Below, piece after piece: positions 12,701 through 24,700 of a stretch of DNA of 64,000 bases (positions within the stretch are counted from its first letter, which is position 1; each line of letters opens with the position of its first letter). Source of the DNA: Echinarachnius parma (Eukaryota > Echinodermata > Echinoidea > Clypeasteroida > Echinarachniidae); assembly GCA_037951105.1 (NCBI GenBank), contig JBAMJV010002944.1, positions 185,500 to 249,499 on the forward strand, given 5' to 3'. The translations under genes and the position numbers were made by a program. Below the pieces are notes generated by a model that was not told where the DNA came from, did not search any database, and saw only the letters and a list, made by a program, of their open reading frames with translations.

Positions 12701-15700
12701 GTTTTCCACCGAGAGTTTGAATGAATCCTTGGTGCAAATTTTCAGTACCTTGAGCTTGTGCTCGGTAGTAGTCGGCCCACTGGCGAAGATGGTCTTGGTT
12801 CCCGCCCTGAGCATTGGCTATTGGAGCAGCACGGCAACAAACAAACAAATAAAAGAAGAGGAAAGTCAAAAGAATTAATGACGACACCAGCTATTGGCTT
12901 GTATTGTAGTGTCTGCAGTGAAAAAAAAAATGTATGGATGTCTTTTCAAGAACTCTTTCACGGTTTTTGTTGGCTTGTACTATTACGTCTGAAAGGGGGA
13001 AAAATATTTAAAATATGTGATATTGGCTGGTATGGCTGTATTGTATGGTATAGATGGTGGAATTGTTGAAGCAGTGAGTAGATCAGTTTCTGTATGTGTG
13101 ATGATGCGAAAAGCAAATATAAGCTTCTTTTTTGGGGGTAAATGCTTGACAATTCCAACAATAAAAATTGTGAGTTTGTATGTTAAATGTGCAATGAATT
13201 GTTGTCAGGCCTACTATCAAACTCTACTCACGGCAAATCAGAGTAGTGTTAGCGAATCCCGACATTTGATCTCGGCATCGTTAACGCCCCCGTGGCAACA
13301 TGGATTTATCAGCACAGGGACAATTAGATGCCACTTTCCACACACCACACACACAACCATTGTTAATTTACCAAAAACTTACCCTGCTTCTGCTTACTTC
13401 CAGCGCCAACTTGGTTATGTAAGTAGGTCTAAATCTAGTTGGTCCAACTCCTGTTGGTCTTACTCCAATCGGTCTATGTCTCATTTGGTCTCGTACATGA
13501 TGCCTGCCTAAATCTAACCCGAGACACCCTATCCTAAACCCAACCTGAAATCCAAAATGCTAAACCTAACCAAGACCCCAACCGAGATCCCCAATCATAA
13601 CCCAACCTGATACCCCAAACTTAGTCTGAACCTGACCGAAACACCCAAACCGTAAACCTAACCGAGACCCCCAATCATAACCCAACCCGATACAGATACC
13701 CCAAACTCTAAACCTGACCAAAACCCCCAGACAATGCAGGAATTATTTTTTTATTTTAGGGGGCTACTTTTCCAATCTGATGGATATCCAGAAAATGTTC
13801 ACATTTCACAATTCACATTTCACAATTTTCACATTTTAGGGGCTACCTACTGATTTCAGGGGGCTATTTTGAAAGTACGGGGGCAAAATCGCCCTCAGCC
13901 CCTGTATATTTCCTACCCTGCCCCCAAACCCTAAACCTAACGGAGACCCCCAATCATAACCCAACCCGATACAGAACCCCCAAACCCTAAACCTAACATG
14001 AGACCCCCAATCATAAACATAAGCGAGGCCCCCCTAATCTTTGTTCCCTTAATTATGGTTGTGCTACTACACAAAAATAATACACAGACCAAATGAATGA
14101 TGACCAAGTGATAGTTATGTTGATGTACAGGTTGGTGTGCTGATAAATGATCAGCTGATTGTGTAAGGTATGAAGAGTGCAGTATGTAAAATGGTCAGCC
14201 TGATGTCATGGCTATGATGTTGTGCAGGGTAATTGTGAAGGGTAATAATGTGTTGGGTATCGTCTGTACGCTAGCTAGCCGAGTACTGGTGTTCAGTATT
14301 GTGTAGACTGCATGGTTGCAAATGTAAGGTGTTTCAAAGTGTAAGGCATATCATGGAGTTAGTGGTTCATGGCTAACCTTGGCCCAGTCTGGCGTCGGTA
14401 GCCCAAGGTTTCGTCTTAATGGTGGTTAATATTGTGTAGACTGCAAGGTTGCAAATGTAATGTGTTTCATGGTGTAAGGTGTATCACGGTGTAAAGCGTT
14501 TCATGGCTTATATTGGCCACGCTGGCTGGTGTCGATACCCCGGGGTGTCATCGTGCTAGGTGTAGTCTAAACAAACTGGACTGCAGGATTGCAAATGTAA
14601 GGCATTCATGGTGTAAGGCATATCATGGTGTAAAGCGTTTTGTGGCTTACCTTGGCCCTGGCTGGCGTCAGCAGCCTGGGGTGCCGTAGTGCTAGGTGTA
14701 GTCTGTACGGAGCTAGCGGGCTGGCTTGTGGCTGCCTGCTGCTGAGCGGCTGCCTGCTGGTAGTATTGGTAGTATGCGGCATATGCGTTGGAGTCGGGAT
14801 AGGCTGCGGAGTCGGGGGCTTGCTGTGCGGGCTGCTGCTGTTGGGGCTGCTGTGGTTGTTGCTATGTCAGGAGAGAAGGAAAATATCATCATTAATCCTG
14901 CTTTGATCGGTAAAAAATAGAGTAGGGTGCAACTATCACACTTAATGGTATACTAGAGTCGGGATAGCCCGTGTAATCGATTGCTTGCTGTGCGGGCTGT
15001 TGCCATGTCAGGAAAGAAGGAAAAGGTATTAGGATTTTGAGGTTGGCAATATTGTTCTGATTGATCATACAAGCTACACAGTTAAATCTGTCAACGGAGA
15101 CCATGAAACAATAAATAAAATGCATTTTTGATTTCATCAAGATTACAGTGGTGGGTTCTTAATTCTGTACAGGTGATCCCTAGAGCAGGTTAGACTATAC
15201 GCAGGGCTCGACACTAACACTTGCCTGGGGCAAGTACATTTAATAGTTGATCTAATTTGATTGCCCGATTGGCCAACCAAGATTTTGGTTCAACTATGAG
15301 AGAAAATGTCATTTGATTCCTCATGTATATCTCATCAAGACACACATTTAAACATTTATGCTTATACTGGCAAGTAGGAAAAGAAGTTTGTGTGGAGGCT
15401 TGCTGTAAGTTGTTTGAAATGTTGCTCTACTAACCTGGGGTTGCTGCCACTGGTTGTAGGCATTCCACCCCTGCTGGCCGTTGTAGCCTTGCTGCTGCCC
15501 ATTGTAGCCTTGCACAGGGGCCTGTTGCGGACTGCTGAGAAACCAAAAACAAAGAGGATGTCAAGAATAGTTTCATAAAGTTGTATTTCAGGTAAGATCA
15601 CCTTGAAGGATTTCAAGCAACCAAAAAAATACTTTTTTTTTCACGAGGGCGATTTTGAAAATTTTGAGGGAAAAAAACGCCCTCGTGAAATTATTCACGA

Positions 15701-18700
15701 GGGCTATTTTGGGGCTCACGGGGGCTCTTTTTTTTTTTACATCGTTTTCACTGCTCAAGGGTCTAATAAATGATTATCATGATGTGATCTATCTGATTAT
15801 GTCATGTTTGATACGTTTCTGGCGCTTTCTGATCATGCAAAAAGATGTTTAAAAAAAAAAATAATAATTTTCGCCCCCGTGCCGTGGCTCACGGGGGCGA
15901 TTTTAAAGGTATCGGGGGCGAATCGCCCTTTGCCACCGTGTATTTTTTTGGTTGATTTCAAGAAATTACTGTTGAAACCTCAGTCAATGGACATCACAAA
16001 AAGAGATGTCATTATAATGTACACTTGTTTTATCTTTACATATGGGCAATTCCACGGTAACGGAAGGACATTCCGACGCAATTTTTGAAATTTAATCAAA
16101 TAATTCCAGGATCCTGCTTATGATTCATCATTGTAAATAACATTTCTGAGACTCTTGGTGGGACACCTTTGATTTCCTATTTTTTTTTTTTTTTGTTACA
16201 TTACGTTTATTAGATATGGACACTAATGAGGCCGGTAACGGAAGGACGGCAAAATGGACATGGATTTTGAAGTTCTTTAGTTATGATCCAATCTCTGTGA
16301 AGTTTCAAATGCTATCATGTTATATTGGCTCATAGTCCATTCCCTAATGTTCAAAGAGTATTACAACATTTATTTGAACAAAATATGTCTATTGGTATAT
16401 TAATTACAAGAAGTTAATTGCTTCACTTCTGACACTGTTCGGTAACGGAAGGACAGAGTTTTTGATTCATTAAAAATATACTTTAGGGCTCTCAAAAAAC
16501 TGAAATTTTAATGTGAACACATATTGTGATATTCAATCATCCAATTTGGTACCTTAAAACAGAAAAATAATAGAAAGGAATGCAAAAAACGAAGAAAATC
16601 TAGAAATAGGCACTGTGTAGTCACATGTGTATGGGTTAATGTATGGTGTCTGTTTCTCCTATCAGGAGACGCCCAATATTTTTTTTAATCATGTAAACTG
16701 AAAGATATCATTATGTGATCATGATTGATGAAAAAATAATCCAGAAAAAATAAACAAGATCAGAAATAATCCTCATTTGATTTTTCCACTTTTGGCTCAT
16801 TTGGAGTGGAATTGCCCATATGTGAAGCCCACTTGAATGAAAGCAAAATATTATTACTCCCCAACAACTTAAGAACCTTGCAACTACCTCGAAATGCCTA
16901 TTTTGTCAGGTGTTTTTAGGAATCTCTTTTAACTAATGTACTACCTGTCTTTGGGAATGTGCGCAGGATTCATGGAGTTCAGGATTTGGGTTTTAATAAT
17001 CAACAGCTACATGTAGTAATGCTTGAATGTGAATGATCTTTTCAATGCCCATAATAATAATATGAACATTAATATAGTGCTGCTATTATAAATATATACT
17101 CTACTGCGCTTAAATTATTATTATTACCCATGGCCATGAGCCACTTGGAAGGGATGCTCCCCAGGGAGTGGAGATGGAGCACACAATGTGTGCTGGCTGA
17201 CATTGTATCCTATGACAGGGGTAATAATAGCGCTAGGCGCTTAGAGGTGATATTGTATCATATAATTAAGCACTATATTTAAAATCAAACCCATTAAAAC
17301 CATTATTTGAGTGTTTTTGTCAACTTACCCGGGGCCTGGTCCTCCGTTGAATCCTCCCCTAGGTCCTCCACCCTGTGGGCCTCCAGGTCCACCTGGGGGA
17401 CCACCTGGGCCTGGACCCTATTATGGAGAAAGTCAGAAAGGATAAAGAAATTATGATTTAATGTGATTTTCTTAGGTCATTTGTCTTTATAAAGAACCTG
17501 CTACGTTCAAATGCTCGATTCCATTTGACTAGCATGAATTTCCTTAAATCAACATTCTACGTACAAAATTCCATTTGACTAGCATGAATTTCCTTAAATC
17601 AACATTATCAATTAATTCTATTGAATCAAATTAAATCTAATCAAATTAGAAATGAGCACTAGTATAGGATGAAAATTATACAGCAGCATCTTACTCTTCA
17701 AAAGAAATTATTGTCTTTTCCAAACCATAGGTTTTTACTTGTAGAAGATTTAAACACGGGAATACATTCAATACCAAAACCAAGGAGAGAGGACATTCTC
17801 TTCTAAAGCGTGCCCACAACTTGGCATGCATGACAAAACAAACTAGATGGATCTTCGACTGCGCGCAGTCGAAAATGATGCCTCCGCCATTACGCAATTT
17901 ATTTATATCAAGCCCAAATCAACATGTACACTGAATTAATTCTGTCAACTCAATTTTTGACATATCACAATTATGAGCTATAAGTGACCTTGACCTTTGC
18001 AATCATGACCCCAAAATCTAATGACTACAATTGTTCCCTAAGATACATTCAGGTATCAAGTTGGATTGAAATCTGATATTCAGTTCTTGAGATTTCCAAT
18101 CTCAAGCTACTTTTACATATAATGAGCCCTGTGACCTTTGACCTCATGACCCCCAAAATCTAATCAGTTCATTGGCCCCCCAAGATAAATACATGTACCA
18201 AGTTTGGTCAGAATCTGTCAAACCCTTCTTGAGATAACGCGATCACGAGCTATTTTTGCATATATAATGAGCTCTGTGACCTTTGACCTTTGACCTCATG
18301 ACCCCAAAATCTAATCAGATCATCGGCCCTTCAAGATACATACATGTACCAAGTTTGGTCAGAATCTGTCAATCCCTTCTTGAGATAACGCGATCACGAG
18401 CTATTTTTGCATGTATAATGAGCTGTGACCTTTGACCTCATGACCCCAAAATCTAATCAGATCATTGGCCCCCCAAGATACATACATGTACCAAGTTTGG
18501 TCAGAATCCGTCAATCCGTTCTTGAGATAACGCGATCACGAGCTATTTTTGCATATATAATGAGCTCTGTGACCTTTGACCTTTGACCTCATGACCCCAA
18601 AATCTAATCAGATCATCGGCCCTTCAAGATACATACATGTACCAAGTTTGGTCAGAATCTGTCAATCCCTTCTTGAGATAACGCGATCACGAGCTATTTT

Positions 18701-21700
18701 TGCATATATAATGAGCTCTGTGACCTTTGACCTTTGACCTCATGACCCCAAAATCTAATCAGATCATTAGCCCCCCAAGATACATACATGACCCAAGTTT
18801 GGTGAAAATCCGTCAATCGGTTCTTGAGATAACGCGATCACGAGCTATTTTTGCATATATAATGAGCTCTGTGACCTTTGACCTTTGACCTCATGACCCC
18901 AAAATCTAATCAGATCATTGGCACCCCAAGATACATACATGACCCAAGTTTGGTGAAAATCCGTCAATCGGTTCTTGAGATAACGCGATCACGAGAACGG
19001 GACGTACGTACGTACGGACGTACGGACGGACGTACGTACGGACGGACGGACAACCCGAAAACATAATGCCTCCGGCTACTTCGTTGCGGAGGCATAAAAA
19101 ATTATGTTTAATTTGCATAGAGCATCGGTTCTTTTAGGCATGCATGCCAAGTCATGGGCACGCTTTGGTAGAGAATGCCGGAGAGTGATTATCGTGTCTT
19201 GATAATATCTTTGATTATCTCGATTATATCACAAACACTCCTGAAACATGATACACGCGTGACAGGAAAATTTAAATTTCTTTTTCGGGGGCTACTCTGC
19301 TTGCCTGCATGAAAATAGCACCCCAAAATTTGTTTTGCATTGAAAGCAATGCAAATTAAGGGAGGGGGGGGGGCTCTATTTGGGGGCTAAATCGCCCAGA
19401 GCCCCCAAGTATTTTTTCACTGCACAAATCAACAAAAGAAGACGTCAAACTTCATATCTACAAACTCACCCCGTTGACTTTCTCTTCTATGAGGCTCCTG
19501 GCGTACTCCACCTGATCAGGGTCCCCGGCGATGAGGAACATCTTCTGTCCTGGTGGATGTTGTCCCTGGCTGATCTCAACGAATGCCCCTGACTGCTGGT
19601 TGATCCCCCGGATGGTCTCCCCACCTGATTCATCCAATCATCCATCAAAACCCCACCATTTTTGTATATTTTTCATTTCAGATCAATATATATATATATT
19701 TTTTTTTTTGTCCATCGTCGGATAAAATTGTGTTTTCAAAATGTATTTTATATACAAAAAAAAATTGTTTGGGGTTATCAATTTTCAGACATTTTAGTGT
19801 TAATTATTAAAAAGTCATTTTTACAATTTTATTTTCAAATAATTTTGGTGATGGTGCATTTTGACAGAATCCCAAGATTGCGTTCATAGGATAGCACATA
19901 CATTGCATGTATGAAATTGCAAGCAAAATGGAATAGGCAAGAGGAAAAGACACAAACATCAAATACAAGTTAGTAGATGCTCAATACGTAAAATCATGGT
20001 AAGGAACAAGGTTAAAGATATGAAAACAGGAGGTTAAATTAATTTAAATAAGTAAAATATAACAATGCAAAATTTTTAATTTTAAAAGAGAATAAGCCTT
20101 GAAAACTTGAAATTCAAAGACGGTCATTATTTTATAACTACAAATTTGTACACACTATTTTTGTCTAGATATATAAAAAAAAAAACGCTCTTATAAAATT
20201 GACAAACACTGTACCTCTTCCAATGACAAGCCCGCACTTGCCCGCAGGGACAGGGTGCTCCATGGGTTGTCCCCCACCTCGCGGTGGTCCTCCCATGCCG
20301 CCTGGTCCTCCACTAAAGTCACCCCCTCTGCCGCCGCCGCCACCACGGCCGAAGGGAGATCCGCCACCACCCCTACCACGCCCCCTTCCTCGTCCACCTC
20401 CCATCCATTGACCTCCCATTCCACCCCCTGAGCCCTCCATACCAATGTCCTGCAGAGAAACAGAAATACAACCTTATTGATCATCATCATTGTAATCAGT
20501 ACCATTATCACCGTTATTATAATTACAATTATTATCATTATCGATGTAATCATTATCATTATTATAATCTTCATCATTAATTAATATGATAGTCATTATT
20601 AACATTATGATCATCATCTGCAACAAAGTTTTCTGCCACTTTCTGAGACTACTTTAAATCTTGCTTCCTTTCATTTTCAGTGGTCAGAATGTCTGTGAAA
20701 AAAATACTTAATAAGCAGTAATAAGTTGAATTATGAAGATAAGATATGTAAGGAGATGGACAAACATCATTCATACATGCAGCAATAACAAATGTAGCAA
20801 GGCCTCTATGTCTTAACCACAGTAGTCAAGTTGAGACATGGATGAAAGCGGTCCTGGCATAAGTTACTCATTGCTGTAGCATCAAGAATACACCCTGCAC
20901 CCACGAAGAACAGATAGGTGCAGGGCTCTAGCATGATGCATATTAACTGGTGGCCACACCAGGGAAAAAAATTACAAAATAATCTTTTGGGGGCTACTTT
21001 TCAAGCTTGCATGCATGAAAATTAAACTCTAAAAATCTGTTTTGCATTAGACACTTTGCAAATTGATGGGGGCTCATTTATGATTTTCAGGGGCTCTTTT
21101 TGACATTTTGGGGTGAATTCGCCCTCGAGCGCCCTGGGCCACTCACACACACACACAAAAAAACATGTCCGTTATATAATGATCGCCTAATCAGCCGAGT
21201 AAAATCTGGATTTAATTATTTTCCAAGGGATGACATTTCGTCGACCACGAAAGCTAACTGCAGTGGCTCTGAGCCAGCCTTTCTCGCCGTCTTACCCTAG
21301 CATGGGCGATGAGATCGTTGACCATAGAAACAGCCATCTGAATGCTCTCATGGGATCCTGTGATCAGTGCAGTCCTCTCAGGGGCATCACGGTCACCTGA
21401 AAACGGGGGGAAAAACAAACGAGTTTCAGAGATTATATTAATTACTTTTTTCTTTTTTTCTATGCCAATTCCTTTTAGGCGAGTATTTTTGTCCAATTTA
21501 TTTAATTCATATGTAATGTAAATAAAGCTAATTGTCAAACAATGTGACTGGCTATAGCAAAACCCTGCACTTGTTGGTAAAAATCAAAATGTAGAAAGGC
21601 CCCTTCGCAAGCTTTTATGTTTTGTTCTAACAAATTGGTCAATAATTGGCGTTTTACAATTTTACAATCATAAGTCATTTACACACATGTGAACTTAAAA

Positions 21701-24700
21701 TGCCAATTTCTTCAAAACATGAACTACCGACAAAAGTGCAGGGTTTTGCTATAGCTGGTCACATATTCTCTTAACAACAAACATTGTAGCCAAGCCTCTA
21801 TGCCTCAACCACAATAATCAAGATGAGACATGGATTAAAGAGGTCCAGGCATGAATTAAGTTTCTGTAGCATCAAGAGTACACCCTGCACCCACGAAGAA
21901 CAGATAGGTGCAGGGCTCTAGCATGATGCAACAACACTATCCTCATGGCCTAGTCCTACTGCAATGTTTCTCTTTCCATTCCCTATCCGTTCGACATCCG
22001 GAGGGTACTAGCAGATACTGGCAAGGAAACCTAATGATGTGGACCAAGTTCGGAATAGACTAGTAGGATACTTTGAATTAGGCTCCGTTTCCCATGTCTG
22101 CTTGTTCTGTTCAACTGTAGCCAATACGTTGCTAGATACTGACCATTCGCCACATTTTGGTCGGATATCAAACAGGAGTAGAAACGGTGCAGTAGGACTA
22201 GGCCATTACTGATACAACCTTTACACGTTTTGAAAGCCCATGTACTTAACCCGTTCAGGACGGACTGATTTTGCTACAACATGTATTTTCCATAGACCCA
22301 AGCCAGAATATTTTCAGGACCAGTCCTGAAAGGGTTAATATTTTAAGCTTCCACCGAACAGTCCTAATTTGTACACACCCGACACGACTTTCATGACACT
22401 ACTCTAAACTTGCCGTTTGACAAATTACTGCCAATCAGGCTCAATTTGACAATTTGGGTTTGCAAATGGCTGAAAGAAGTTTTAATGCATGTATGCATGG
22501 TACACTGCCTCTTGCTCAAAACCATCATCTCCTTTCTATGTATATCCTGCCCCCACGAAAAACAGATATTAGCATGATGCAATAACCGGGCTCATATTCA
22601 TATAAGCTCACTAGCTTCATGCTAAGTATTTTGCATATTATGGCAAGTTAATAAACACATGATCATTTAGTTGCCATTTTGCATATTATGGATAGTTAAT
22701 AAACACATGATCATTTAGTTGCTAACTAGGGTTAACTTAGTGGGTACCCGAGGCTAAACCAGCTAATGCTAGTTGGGGACCAGGAAAGTGTTGCTCACTT
22801 GATCGTTTCATTTGAAATAGACTTGGCATGGAACTAAGCTAGCGGTTTTATTATATGAGGGCAGGGCTCTACACTTTAACCTTTTAGCTTGTGGCCCGGT
22901 CAGGTAAGCAAGCTTTCCGTAATTAGATGGTTCTATACAAACAATTTACTGGCAGCAAGTGAAGTTTAGTAACACTTATTTTGAAAGACCAAATATCTCA
23001 CCAGGTTTGAACTGGACGCGTGCCTTTGACTCCTCCTGTATCTTCCTGATCATGTTGCCACTACTACCAATCACCATGCCGACCGCATGCTTCGGTACAG
23101 TCACCTCCTAAAAGGGGGGGAAATGAAATGACAGGTTGAAATGAAGACAATTTTGGAGGGAAAATACAAAAATGGAGCATGCATTGTGTCTCCACACTTA
23201 CAGATTATCATGTGTTGGGATGCTACACTGCGGGTTGCCATTTTGAACTAAGACTAGTTTGAACGCACTTCTTTACTCTTGAGGCGGCATGCATTCTGCA
23301 CCATGTGCAAGTCGTTAGCAATATGGAAGCCACGTGTCTGATTTATGAATCCAAACTTCCTTTAAGATTTATGATCTCTTACGACCAAAGTCTAATTGTC
23401 ATGCCAACCATCTCTCATTGAGGGAAAGTATAGTCCGTTGAGGAAGATAAGGGCGCTAGGTCACTTTTTATACAAGTTTATAATCATATCTAAATTTGGG
23501 GAGCCTTATAGAGATAAAATTTAGCCCATTATTTTATTTTTGTCAAAAATAAACATACAATAACAAATTATCTGTAAATCTGACATCAGTATCACAGAGT
23601 ATCTAAGGCTCCGCCCAACAAGATGGTAAGCCAAACTCAATTAAGTAATACTACAAAAAAATAAAGAAAACTTGATCACTCACATGATACATGATGGAAG
23701 GTTGACATTTACTTTTCTCTGTAATACAACTTTTTCTGTGACTACATTTTCCCCCCTTTTATATAGGATTTGCTTACCTCTGATGGCCCGCCACTTCGGC
23801 TGTTGTAGTAGTTGTCCTGAAATTTAACCAAAAAGGGAAGCGAATGCAATAAAAGATCTGCATCTTATGAAACAAAGGGCAAAATATATCATTACGATGT
23901 GAAATCAAGTTATTATTTTTCATGCAGTACCATCTTCAAGTCCACTTCATTTGTATACCATCTATTTGAATTCTCAACAAAGGGCCTCAACAAAAAATTT
24001 TGGTTTTGTATCAGTGTCGCAACATGCTAACACCAATCATAAACCAATGACTGGAGATTCCTTAGATTGATTTGGTAACATTTGACCATGTCAGAGAAAA
24101 GCTGTTAATACATGTTCTCAGCACTGTATCAAATAACTGTCGATGTTCTTGTTGTCTTCATTATTATTATGGGGAAGCAATATGTAGATTAAAGGGATCT
24201 AGTAACTTTGTTGACAAACTTATGTACATTTCCCAATGGGTATGCTGCTATCCTGCAATTGTTGTTTTGTGCGGCAAGCAATTCTGGCGATTGCATGTTG
24301 ACTGGCAAAGTGAATTGTTATGGCTGGAATGCAATGCAATGCACTGCACGTACTGTGCAATGCATGCCTGTATGCACATGTGTACGTATGCTTGCACACA
24401 CTACAGTACTTCCGAGTACCACACATCCCCATATGGGGTACGGTAGGGGACCCCATGTACATGTACACACATGGTCTGCAATGTATAGTAGCTCACCAGC
24501 TAGCATGCAAGCACATGTTGTCGCGATCTGCACCAGTTCTCAGAATTGCGCCGCCGAGAAAGAGATTGCTGTTAGCAAATATTTTGCGCGCGCTATTTTG
24601 GGGTGATTTTTTCACTGATTTCCTTTGTTTTTTATTCCAAGTTTCGGCGATGTTTGTAAAGTCAAATTTCCATATTTAGATTTTGCAATCTTAGTGTCCC

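Noticed and set aside
13017-13511. 164-codon plus-strand frame
   Set aside because: No family resemblance and no splice or start context; lies in an intron antisense to FUBP.
13500-14050. Internal telomere-like CCTAAACC repeats
   Set aside because: Irregular, mixed with other words and interrupted by a MITE; animal telomeres use TTAGGG, so an ordinary minisatellite is more likely.
20191-20577. 128-codon minus-strand frame and a Pro-rich plus-strand frame over exon 14
   Set aside because: Shadows of the real Gly/Arg-rich exon 14 in other frames.
24072-24679. Overlapping plus-strand frames of 119-132 codons
   Set aside because: All three frames are open over a GCAATGCA/ACATGTAC-rich stretch; no splice support and antisense to a FUBP intron.
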